From Bacteroidales bacterium (GTDB taxonomy: Bacteria > Bacteroidota > Bacteroidia > Bacteroidales > Marinilabiliaceae), in the NCBI GenBank assembly GCA_024401395.1, contig JAKSLD010000003.1:124001-188000 (forward strand): a DNA stretch of 64,000 bases. The letters are read 5' to 3'. Both the position numbers and the translations under genes were made by a program. Under the pieces are notes generated by a model. That model did no database searches and had not been told where the DNA came from. It was given only the letters and a program-made list of their open reading frames with translations. Positions within the stretch are counted from its first letter, which is position 1, and every line of letters begins with the position of its first letter. Positions 8,201-15,507 of this stretch are shown here, in pieces.

Positions 8201-9823
8201 TTAAGGGATGCACTGCTTGAGTTTCACGGATAACAAAAGTTTTTCAGTTCTATTCTTGCCTCTTGTAGTTAACTCAACCTTCTGATTCTCATAACCTGGC
8301 GCACCACAAAGGATGATGTAATCAGTCTCTCTTTCCAACGTAAGTCCATATTTTCCATCATCATTAGGATGCAGCTTGACGTTCGTCCCATCTGAACCGA
8401 CGATCCTTACGAATGCTTTATTGACCAAATTACCTTTCTCATCTGTCAACTGTCCAGACATAGTTAACAATACATCTGGCAACTCAAATGCATAGATATG
8501 ATCAATTCCTTTACTATTACCTCTATTACTAGATAATAATCCTTTCTCTTTATTGCCTTGGAATACGATTCCGAAATCATCGCCCATAGAGTTAAACGGC
8601 AGACCTAGGTTCTTCACATCCAATCGACCAGTAGCTGTAGGCTTAGCGACAAAAATATCCAATCCGCCATAACCTATATGACCATTTGACGAAAAATACA
8701 AGTCACCGTTATCGCGAACATAAGGAAACATCTCGTCACCCTTCGTATTAACCATGGCTCCTGCATTCTCAGCCTTAGACCACCCTTCCTTAGTCTTACG
8801 AGTTAGCCAGATATCCTTACCACCTATACCTCCCGGAGCGTCACTGACAAAATAGAGAGTAGAACCATCAGGGCTAATAGCAGGATGCGCAACCATCATA
8901 GTAGAATCTCCTCCAGGAATAATTCTCACCGGTTCACCCCATCTACCGCCAGAGCGAGTTACCTCATAAGCTTCTGCTACATTCTCAACCTTATTGCTCT
9001 CTTTGGGATCATTAGCAAAATTTGCCTTATTATATGGGCAACGAGTAAAGTACATCGTCTTACCATCAGAAGAGAAATTAGGTGTACCATCATCTATCTT
9101 GGACCCCCAAGGCTCAGGGAGAGCCTCTGGAACAGTCCATTCATCACCTCCATCGTACTTGCTAACATATATAGTACTATTACCCTGACCTGTAATACGA
9201 TTAACCTTACGTCTTCGCTTTGCAGTACGCATGCTAGTAAAATAAACTACCTCATAGTCATCCCCAACATAAGCAGGCGAGAAATCAGAAAATTTCGAAT
9301 TGAATGGTTTCATTAAAACCAACTGGTACCCAGTATCTACTGCAGCACCACTTTTATTGTCGGGCATAAGCTTAGAAGAATTCTCCTTTGCCAAAGCACA
9401 TGACTGGAGTCCGTACTGAGCCCTATTATCTGTCTTCCTCTGTCTTAAATACAATTCGTACGATTCGGCAGCTTCATCGAATCTACCAGTCTGACGATAA
9501 CAGTCACCAAGATACAATTGTACAATTGCATCTTTATATCCGAATTTTACTGCTTGTTTATATGCTCCGACTGCTTTATTATAAAGACCTTTGAGTCGAT
9601 AACAATCACCTAGGTAAAAATTGTATTGAGCCCGGTCATACTTATTGTCGGCACTTTTTGCGTGCTTATACAATATTTTTTCTGCACGATCATACTCTCC
9701 AATAGAATAAGCAGCTAATCCGGCCTGAGGGCTACGGCTCTTACAACCAACAAAGGCGACTGTTACAAATGTAACAATCGCCAATATTGTAATAGGAAAT
9801 TGACTATTCCTCTTAATCATCAA
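8201..9823 (-). CDS. PorE-like lipoprotein: TPR + WD40-like (PD40) + carboxypeptidase-regulatory domain, no OmpA domain
   Basis: A 540-residue predicted lipoprotein with signal peptide and lipobox at FVGC (Cys27). Residues about 30-150 form tetratricopeptide repeats (GDCYRLKGLYNKAVGAYKQA; LYLGDCYRQTGRFDEAAESY). About 175-440 carry PD40 beta-propeller blades (DGTPNFSSDGKTMYFTR; HPAISPDGSTLYFVSDAPGG; GGLDIFVA). About 450-530 is a carboxypeptidase-regulatory-like beta sandwich (GQLTDEKGNLVNKAFVRI). This order matches PorE, a periplasmic component of the type IX secretion system, but PorE normally ends in an OmpA-type peptidoglycan-binding domain. Here the gene stops after VKLKQCIP and no OmpA sequence follows. 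The beta-barrel gene 13 bases upstream is probably co-transcribed. A T9SS role is supported by porV in the same window but is inference. Confidence 0.75.
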   Translation of the reverse strand: MMIKRNSQFPITILAIVTFVTVAFVGCKSRSPQAGLAAYSIGEYDRAEKILYKHAKSADNKYDRAQYNFYLGDCYRLKGLYNKAVGAYKQAVKFGYKDAIVQLYLGDCYRQTGRFDEAAESYELYLRQRKTDNRAQYGLQSCALAKENSSKLMPDNKSGAAVDTGYQLVLMKPFNSKFSDFSPAYVGDDYEVVYFTSMRTAKRRRKVNRITGQGNSTIYVSKYDGGDEWTVPEALPEPWGSKIDDGTPNFSSDGKTMYFTRCPYNKANFANDPKESNKVENVAEAYEVTRSGGRWGEPVRIIPGGDSTMMVAHPAISPDGSTLYFVSDAPGGIGGKDIWLTRKTKEGWSKAENAGAMVNTKGDEMFPYVRDNGDLYFSSNGHIGYGGLDIFVAKPTATGRLDVKNLGLPFNSMGDDFGIVFQGNKEKGLLSSNRGNSKGIDHIYAFELPDVLLTMSGQLTDEKGNLVNKAFVRIVGSDGTNVKLHPNDDGKYGLTLERETDYIILCGAPGYENQKVELTTRGKNRTEKLLLSVKLKQCIP

Positions 9824-9836
9824 CGTGATTTTACGC

Positions 9837-10643
9837 TTATCGTCTTCTTGGACGGTCTTGTGCGTTACGCTTGAAGAGTTTCTTGTTCTTCACGTAGTTA
9901 CGACGGTTGTACTTATTGGTAGTATAGAACATCTGGTGAGAAATTCTATAGCTCATACCGAACATCATGTTGTACATATAGTCGTTACTCTTACTTTCAT
10001 GCCAACCTAAATCATCTCTGAAGCCAGTATGGGCATCTACATCATCGGACAACAAAGCATATGGACGAATTTCAGCAAAAGCAGTCCAAACAGGAGTAAT
10101 ACGATACTTACAGCCAATTGCTCCCCATATGAAAGGTGCTGTATCCCAACCATTATCAACATCCTGCCAGTTGTTCATTGGATCCTCCTTATCATACAAC
10201 ATGTGTGCTGTCTTCTTCGCATGGAAGAACATAAGACCACCACCAATGGCGCCATAAGGTACGATGACACGATCTGAATAGTAACCCTGAACGAGATCAA
10301 GGATGGAAATCTTTGCACCAGCATTGACGTCTACAAAAAATGTCTTGAAGTCCAAATCTGCGCCCTGAGTCATATAACCATGAAGGAACCCGCCATCAAA
10401 CTCAAGTTGAGCTGACATCCAGTTAAACACCTCACGCTCAGCACCAAGAGACAAACCTACACGATATCTTCCCTTATCTACCAAGTCACCGACCCAAATA
10501 TTAGGGCCAACCTTTGCATAAACATGCATACCCTCGAGGATTCTTGGCACCTTTCGACGGCCTTGGTAGGAGTTATACTGTGCACTCACCACTTGACTCA
10601 TTGCCAAAAATAGCAACAATATATATATAAATGGCTTAGACAT
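9837..10643 (-). CDS. Outer-membrane beta-barrel protein, possibly PorG-like
   Basis: A 268-residue exported protein with a clear signal peptide (cleavage after VVSAQ, about residue 22) and alternating hydrophobic beta strands ending in a basic tail. Segments such as MHVYAKVGPNIWVGDL, LSLGAEREVFNWMSAQLEFDG and AFAEIRPYALL are typical of 8-12-stranded barrels. It is immediately upstream of the PorE-like lipoprotein on the same strand, which makes a PorG-type outer-membrane partner attractive. I cannot identify the family firmly from sequence alone. The arginine/lysine-rich C terminus is unusual for a barrel, which normally ends in an aromatic residue. Confidence 0.6.
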   Translation of the reverse strand: MSKPFIYILLLFLAMSQVVSAQYNSYQGRRKVPRILEGMHVYAKVGPNIWVGDLVDKGRYRVGLSLGAEREVFNWMSAQLEFDGGFLHGYMTQGADLDFKTFFVDVNAGAKISILDLVQGYYSDRVIVPYGAIGGGLMFFHAKKTAHMLYDKEDPMNNWQDVDNGWDTAPFIWGAIGCKYRITPVWTAFAEIRPYALLSDDVDAHTGFRDDLGWHESKSNDYMYNMMFGMSYRISHQMFYTTNKYNRRNYVKNKKLFKRNAQDRPRRR

Positions 10644-10857
10644 CTTTCTAATATGTAGTTTATTATTTATTTCTTAACTTAGTATTGTATATATTACAAA
10701 GTTCAAAGTTGACAATAATTATTCACATAAAAAAATATTTTCCCCTATTTATCACCTATTTAGAAGATTCTACTCTAATATTTGAATAAAAAATGCATCT
10801 TTGCGAACTGTAAATTACTAATGTTGCTCTCACCAACAATAGCAAAAGTTCTATACG

Positions 10858-11865
10858 ATGAATACAACACAAAAGGTTTCCTTAAAAGCACATAATTCTT
10901 TCGGTATTAATTCAATTGCCGATAAATATATAGAATGCACCACGTTTGAAGATGTCATAAGTGCTCTCCCAGAGCTTCGATCTTCCAAGTATTACATACT
11001 CGGAGGAGGCAACAATATTCTTTTTGACAAGCAGTATAACGGAACCATCATACGACCTAATGTCAAAGGGATAAACATTATTGCCGAAGATGATGACTAC
11101 ATCACAATAAAAGCAGGTGCAGGCGAAGACTGGGACTCTTTCGTTGAATATACTGTAGACAATAATTGGGGGGGGATTGAGAATCTTTCACTTATTCCTG
11201 GTACAGTAGGCGCTTCCCCTGTACAGAACATCGGAGCATACGGAGCTGAGGCCAAGGACAGTATCTTATGTGTTGAAGGAGTGTTCGTATCAAGTGGCAA
11301 GACCTTCAATCTATCTCGTGCTGAATGTCAGTTCGGATACCGTGACAGCATATTCAAGAGCCAGTTCAAGGGTGATGCAATAATAACACACGTTACTTTC
11401 AGGCTTAACAAGCATCCTGAAATAAATATAACCTATTCGCCAGTACGGGAGGCAATGGCGAAACGAGGGTGTAATACAATCCAGGCTGTCCGCGAAGAGA
11501 TTATCAACATACGCAACAATAAACTACCTGACCCTAAGGTTCAAGGTAATGCAGGAAGTTTCTTCAAGAATCCAGAAATACCCGCTAAGATGTTCGATAA
11601 TCTAAAAAATAAATACCCTAATATCCCATCCTACCCCTTAGTAAATGGAGACATAAAAATACCAGCAGCCTGGCTGATAGAACAATGTGGGTGGAAGGGC
11701 AAATCATTGGGTCGCGCTGCAGTGCACCATATCCAACCATTAGTTTTAGTAAATAATGGTGAAGCAACAGCTGATGACATACTCAACTTAGCAGAAACAA
11801 TAATATCCGATATAAAAGAGAAATTCGGCATAGAGCTGAATATGGAGGTCAACTATGTAAAATAA
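10858..11865 (+). CDS. murB: UDP-N-acetylenolpyruvoylglucosamine reductase
   Basis: A 335-residue FAD-dependent enzyme that reduces UDP-GlcNAc-enolpyruvate to UDP-N-acetylmuramate in cytoplasmic peptidoglycan precursor synthesis. The FAD-binding PCMH-type domain contains GGGNNILF (about 49-56) and IPGTVGASPVQNIGAYG (about 113-129). FGYRDSIFK (about 159-167) supplies the tyrosine and arginine near the substrate. The catalytic serine is Ser234 in GNAGSFFKNP. Length and an intact tyrosine loop place it with type I MurB (E. coli-like). It stands alone. It ends one base from the stop of a convergent gene, and its probable terminator lies inside that gene at 11887-11940. Confidence 0.95.
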   Translation: MNTTQKVSLKAHNSFGINSIADKYIECTTFEDVISALPELRSSKYYILGGGNNILFDKQYNGTIIRPNVKGINIIAEDDDYITIKAGAGEDWDSFVEYTVDNNWGGIENLSLIPGTVGASPVQNIGAYGAEAKDSILCVEGVFVSSGKTFNLSRAECQFGYRDSIFKSQFKGDAIITHVTFRLNKHPEINITYSPVREAMAKRGCNTIQAVREEIINIRNNKLPDPKVQGNAGSFFKNPEIPAKMFDNLKNKYPNIPSYPLVNGDIKIPAAWLIEQCGWKGKSLGRAAVHHIQPLVLVNNGEATADDILNLAETIISDIKEKFGIELNMEVNYVK

Positions 11866-11866
11866 C

Positions 11867-12874
11867 CTACATACTCCTCATGACATAATGCTTCCAGACA
11901 ATACTACCTTGAAGTATTTCTGGGAGCATTCCTTTTTCCCTAACATTAGATTGTATCTCTCGTCTCTTAGCGAGCATTTTCCTGAGAGACCTCCACATAT
12001 CTATATGAGCCTTAATGATAGCCCAACAATGCGAAACCTGACCACTCAATACAAATTTAAATCCAGCGACCCCATCCAAAACCATTCTTAGGAATAGAAT
12101 CAACCACCATAACTTACTAGTGTGATTCTTTATCATCATCCAAAGATTGTTTCGGAAGTTGAGGTATGTCTTACGTGGATTGGCACTATTCAATGTCGCT
12201 CCGCCCAAATGAAAGACTTCGCTTTCTGCTACGCAAACTATTCTATGCCCCATATTCCTCAGGCGCCAGCACAAGTCAATCTCCTCCATGTGAGCAAAAA
12301 ACTCTTCATCCAGTCCACCACACTCTATGTATTCCTTCCTTCTGACCATAAGTGCGGCACCACTTACCCACAAACAATCTGCATTAGAATCATATTGACC
12401 CAAATCTTCCTCTACCTTCTCGAAAACTCTGCCTCTACAGTATGGATACCCGTACATATCCACAAAACCACCAGCTGCACCAGCATATTCGAACATCTTA
12501 CGGTCTTTATCATCCTTTATCTTCGGACCACAAGCAACGACCATCTCATCAGTCTCCATCAGTTCCACCATAGGTTCAAGCCAACCTTTGGCAGGTGCTA
12601 CATCAGAATTAAGCAACACAACGGCATCATAGTCACCCAGCTGTGCAATAGCTCTATTGTACCCTCCGGCAAAGCCATAATTCTTTTCGAGCAATATCAA
12701 CTTACATACAGACCAAGCAGAACGCATATAGAGTACGCTGTCGTCTTCGCTGGCATTATCCGCGACTATAATATCGGCACCAGCATAAGTAGTAGATTCC
12801 ACCACTTGAGGAATATATCTCTCAAGTAATGCTCTACCATTCCAATTCAATATGACGACAGCAATTTTCATCAT
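11867..12874 (-). CDS. Family 2 glycosyltransferase
   Basis: A 335-residue GT2 enzyme. The GT-A nucleotide-sugar-binding fold begins with VVILNWNGRALLERYIP and contains VADNASEDDS, the DXD-like segment LLNSDVAP, and downstream GAALMVRRKEY and EEIDLCWRLRNMGH, typical of rhamnosyltransferase or WcaA-like enzymes. Two hydrophobic stretches near the C terminus (LWWLILFLRMVLDGVAGFKF) suggest association with the inner membrane. It probably adds a sugar to a lipid-linked or cell-surface glycan; donor and acceptor are unknown. The start overlaps the stop of the inositol-monophosphatase-family gene by four bases (ATGA), so the two are translationally coupled. Its last 20 codons contain the opposing murB terminator hairpin. 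Confidence 0.87.
   Translation of the reverse strand: MMKIAVVILNWNGRALLERYIPQVVESTTYAGADIIVADNASEDDSVLYMRSAWSVCKLILLEKNYGFAGGYNRAIAQLGDYDAVVLLNSDVAPAKGWLEPMVELMETDEMVVACGPKIKDDKDRKMFEYAGAAGGFVDMYGYPYCRGRVFEKVEEDLGQYDSNADCLWVSGAALMVRRKEYIECGGLDEEFFAHMEEIDLCWRLRNMGHRIVCVAESEVFHLGGATLNSANPRKTYLNFRNNLWMMIKNHTSKLWWLILFLRMVLDGVAGFKFVLSGQVSHCWAIIKAHIDMWRSLRKMLAKRREIQSNVREKGMLPEILQGSIVWKHYVMRSM
11887..11940 (+). terminator. murB terminator embedded in the 3' coding end of the opposing gene
   Basis: Arms AATGCTTCCAGA (11887-11898) and TCTGGGAGCATT (11919-11930) pair at 11 of 12 positions. Inner arms AATACT and AGTATT extend the stem around a seven-base loop, and CCTTTTT follows. The structure starts 22 bases after the murB stop and lies inside the GT2 gene. 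Confidence 0.75.
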
Positions 12875-13662
12875 TTGTCAAAAGCCGCCTTAGTAGGAAT
12901 CATAAACTCATCGAAGATAATACCATTAGTAGCTACTATCTCTCTGCCAAAAATATAGTTTTCCCCACCGGCAAAATCTGCCACCTTACCACCAGCTTCA
13001 GTAACAAGCAATACACCTGCAGCAACATCATAAGGCTTAAGATCATACTCGAAGAAAGCATCAAATCGGCCAGCAGCGACATAAGCCAAATCTGTTGCAG
13101 CTGAACCATGTCTTCTCAAACCTGCAGAATTATGAGTCAGGTGCATAAACAGTTTCATATACTGCTGCATTCTCTCAAAATTACTATAAGGGAATCCTGT
13201 AGACACTAAAGAGTCGCCCACAGTAGGAGTTTTAGATACATAAATCTGCTCTCCATTCAAATAGGCGCCGCCACCAAGACTAGACGAAAAAAGTTCCTTA
13301 CCGCATAGCTCATAGATAACACCTACGACAATTTTGTCATTTTCCATCAAAGCTATGCTGATAGCGTGAGGAGGTACGCCATGAATGAAATTAGTCGTAC
13401 CATCAATTGGGTCGATAATCCAATTATATTTCTCTCCCCTATCAGTACGAGTACCCTCTTCTGCAATATAGCCAGCCTCCGGCAACAATTTAGACAAGCC
13501 TTCGACGAGTAATTTCTCTGAATACTTATCCATCTGAGTCACAAAATCGTGCTTACCCTTAACTTCAACCTGTACTGCATTCTCCTTTCGATACTGCATA
13601 AGTTTTGCGCCGACCTCCTTTGCAAGCTCTGCCACCTGCTGAGATAATATCTTGTAATCCAT
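12871..13662 (-). CDS. Inositol monophosphatase family protein (SuhB/CysQ-like)
   Basis: A 263-residue metal-dependent phosphatase of the inositol monophosphatase superfamily. The signature WIIDPIDGTTNFIHG holds the metal-binding aspartates, preceded by EEGT with the metal-binding glutamate; the C-terminal motif is KPYDVAAGVLLVTEAGG. Substrates in the superfamily include inositol-1-phosphate, 3'-phosphoadenosine-5'-phosphate and NADP. The sequence alone does not decide, though it looks closer to SuhB than to CysQ. It lies between mtaB (nine-base gap) and the GT2 gene (four-base overlap) in one operon. Confidence 0.9.
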   Translation of the reverse strand: MDYKILSQQVAELAKEVGAKLMQYRKENAVQVEVKGKHDFVTQMDKYSEKLLVEGLSKLLPEAGYIAEEGTRTDRGEKYNWIIDPIDGTTNFIHGVPPHAISIALMENDKIVVGVIYELCGKELFSSSLGGGAYLNGEQIYVSKTPTVGDSLVSTGFPYSNFERMQQYMKLFMHLTHNSAGLRRHGSAATDLAYVAAGRFDAFFEYDLKPYDVAAGVLLVTEAGGKVADFAGGENYIFGREIVATNGIIFDEFMIPTKAAFDK

Positions 13663-13670
13663 ACTATATA

Positions 13671-14951
13671 CTATTTCATTAAATCAACCAAGTTATCCTC
13701 TGTGAGTCGTACCTTAATTATGGTATTATCCAAAGCCTCATCATAAGGAACCCCTACCTTTATATAATTCTCGGTGAATCCGTACATCAACCCATTATGA
13801 TTTCCGCTCTCCACCAAAACATTCATTTCCTCACCGATAAAACGTCGCAAGAAATCCTCGTGTTTCTTATGAGACAATTTCTGCAAGACCTCATTTCTTC
13901 TATGGCGTTCACCATTCTCTACTACAGGTTTAATTTTCAGTGCCATAGTATTCGGGCGTTCAGAATAGGTAAAAACATGAAGGAAAGCATAAGGTATCTC
14001 CTCAAGGAACTTAACCGTCTGCTCGAAATACTCCTGAGTCTCACCATTCGTACCCACTATAACATCTATGCCGATAAAAGCATTAGGAATAAGCTCTATT
14101 ACTCTATTGACCTTAGCCCTGAAAAAAGACGTATCATATCGTCTGTGCATAAGTTTCAGGACCTCATCACACCCCGATTGAAGAGGGATATGAAAATGCG
14201 GCATAAATTTCTTACTCTTTGAGACATACTGCAAAACCTCCTCAGTCAAGAGATTCGGTTCGATACTAGATATCCTGTATCGCTCTACCCCCTCTATACT
14301 ATCCAAGCCCTCAACCAACTGCAAGAAAGACTCACCATTTCTATGTCCGAAATCTCCGATATTGACTCCAGTAAGAATTATTTCCTTAGCACCTAGATGA
14401 GCCGCCCTCTGTGCCTCAGCCAAAGTATCTGCCAAAGATGCGCTTCGTGATGCGCCTCTAGCTAGAGGAATAGTGCAATAGGTACAGAAATAGTCACACC
14501 CATCCTGAACTTTCAAGAAGGTACGTGTTCTATCACCCGACGAGAAACTAGGCTTAAAAGTCTTATCCTTCAATATAGCTCCGACGTGTATTACCGTCTG
14601 TTCACTTTTTTCGAGGCTAGAATCTATATGCTCCAAGATATCGGTTTTTTCATTAGAGCCCAGTACCAAGTCTACGCCCTCGATATCTGCTACCTGCTGA
14701 GCCTCGAGCTGTGCATAGCAACCAGTGACAACAATATAGGCTTTAGGATTAAGTCTGATGCAGCGCTTAATCATCTGTCTACATTTTTTGTTTGCCTCCT
14801 CAGTAACAGAGCAAGTATTTATGACATACATATCAGACACCTCATCAAACTCCACGCGCTCGTACCCTACGGCCTGCATTTTTCTGCTCATAGCCGAAGT
14901 CTCACTGAAATTCAATTTACATCCTAATGTATGAAATGCTACGGTTGCCAT
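13671..14951 (-). CDS. mtaB: tRNA (N6-threonylcarbamoyladenosine-37-C2)-methylthiotransferase MtaB
   Basis: A 426-residue radical-SAM methylthiotransferase. The N-terminal MTTase domain has three cysteines for an auxiliary Fe-S cluster (Cys11 in TLGCKLN, Cys47 in NTCSVT, Cys78 in TGCYAQ). The radical-SAM cluster is CDYFCTYC (Cys152, 156, 159). A TRAM-like domain occupies the last 60 residues. HTLGCKLNFSE and CTIPLARG point to the MtaB subgroup, which converts t6A37 to ms2t6A37 in tRNAs reading ANN codons, rather than MiaB or RimO. It is first in the operon with the phosphatase and glycosyltransferase, behind a -7 box at 14984-14991. Confidence 0.93.
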   Translation of the reverse strand: MATVAFHTLGCKLNFSETSAMSRKMQAVGYERVEFDEVSDMYVINTCSVTEEANKKCRQMIKRCIRLNPKAYIVVTGCYAQLEAQQVADIEGVDLVLGSNEKTDILEHIDSSLEKSEQTVIHVGAILKDKTFKPSFSSGDRTRTFLKVQDGCDYFCTYCTIPLARGASRSASLADTLAEAQRAAHLGAKEIILTGVNIGDFGHRNGESFLQLVEGLDSIEGVERYRISSIEPNLLTEEVLQYVSKSKKFMPHFHIPLQSGCDEVLKLMHRRYDTSFFRAKVNRVIELIPNAFIGIDVIVGTNGETQEYFEQTVKFLEEIPYAFLHVFTYSERPNTMALKIKPVVENGERHRRNEVLQKLSHKKHEDFLRRFIGEEMNVLVESGNHNGLMYGFTENYIKVGVPYDEALDNTIIKVRLTEDNLVDLMK

Positions 14952-14983
14952 CTAAAAATTATTGATGATTAGTCTGATTATTT

Positions 14984-14991
14984 CAAAAATA
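14984..14991 (-). promoter_or_regulatory. Putative -7 box for mtaB operon
   Basis: Read on the minus strand the sequence is TATTTTTG, a match to TAnnTTTG, 33 bases upstream of the mtaB ATG. No -33 box is evident. Confidence 0.45.
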
Positions 14992-15002
14992 GCATAAACA
15001 AC

Positions 15003-15041
15003 AAAAAGCGACATCAACCATTAAAGTTTCTGTCGCTTTTT
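15003..15041 (-). terminator. Terminator downstream of rpmE2
   Basis: Perfect 11-base arms AAAAAGCGACA (15003-15013) and TGTCGCTTTTT (15031-15041) with a 17-base loop. On the minus strand the stem ends in a T run, 70 bases after the rpmE2 stop. Confidence 0.8.
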
Positions 15042-15111
15042 ATTTCGTCGTCTCACCACTCACATGGCTGAGAATGAAGAAAACACTGCAGCGTAACTAG
15101 TACGCGACAAA

Positions 15112-15375
15112 TTACTTCTTACGATTCTCGAAGTGCTTCTGGTAACGGCTCATGAACTTATCAACACGACCTGCTGTGTCAACAAGCTTCATCTTACCTG
15201 TATAGAAAGGGTGTGAGCTGCTTGAGATTTCAAGCTTTACCTGTGGGTAAGTAACACCGTCGATTTCGATAGTGTCTTTAGTTGCAGCTGTCGAACGAAC
15301 GATGAAAGTCTCGTTGTTAGACATGTCTGTGAAGGCTACCAAACGATAGTTCTCTGGATGGATTCCTTGTTTCAT
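15112..15375 (-). CDS. rpmE2: 50S ribosomal protein bL31, type B
   Basis: An 87-residue large-subunit ribosomal protein. MKQGIHPENYRLVAFTDMS and the C-terminal SSHPFYTGKMKLVDTAGRVDKF are characteristic of bL31. It lacks the CxxC zinc-binding pairs of the zinc-containing form, so it is the type B (C-minus) paralogue. In many bacteria type B L31 replaces the zinc form under zinc limitation, while in Bacteroidetes it is usually the main form. It is monocistronic, with a perfect -7 box at 15405-15412 and a strong terminator at 15003-15041. Confidence 0.95.
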   Translation of the reverse strand: MKQGIHPENYRLVAFTDMSNNETFIVRSTAATKDTIEIDGVTYPQVKLEISSSSHPFYTGKMKLVDTAGRVDKFMSRYQKHFENRKK

Positions 15376-15404
15376 TTTTGTCTAAATTATAATTTTTCGA
15401 GTCG

Positions 15405-15412
15405 CAAAGGTA
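15405..15412 (-). promoter_or_regulatory. Putative -7 box for rpmE2
   Basis: TACCTTTG on the minus strand, 30 bases upstream of the ATG. A TTGT-like -33 element lies about 20 bases further upstream (15433-15436). Confidence 0.65.
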
Positions 15413-15507
15413 AATACATTTTTCATGTGAAACAATATACAACCCGAAATTTCTTCTTTTTTAAGAAGTTCCGCGATTAAATAGTAGACAATCCGCACAT
15501 AATTGTT

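Noticed and set aside
8189-8216. Perfect XerD-arm match (ATTTAACATAA) near the PorE-like stop codon
   Set aside because: The partner arm matches at only about 6 of 11 positions and overlaps coding sequence. One such half-site by chance is plausible in AT-rich DNA.
10743-10765. Two CCTATTT units 11 bases apart upstream of murB
   Set aside because: There is no leader and only two units; not enough to add it to the repeat family.
12122-12829. Long plus-strand open frame opposite the GT2 gene
   Set aside because: The minus-strand glycosyltransferase has clear family motifs; the opposite frame is low-complexity, Ser/His/Ile-rich and without homology features.
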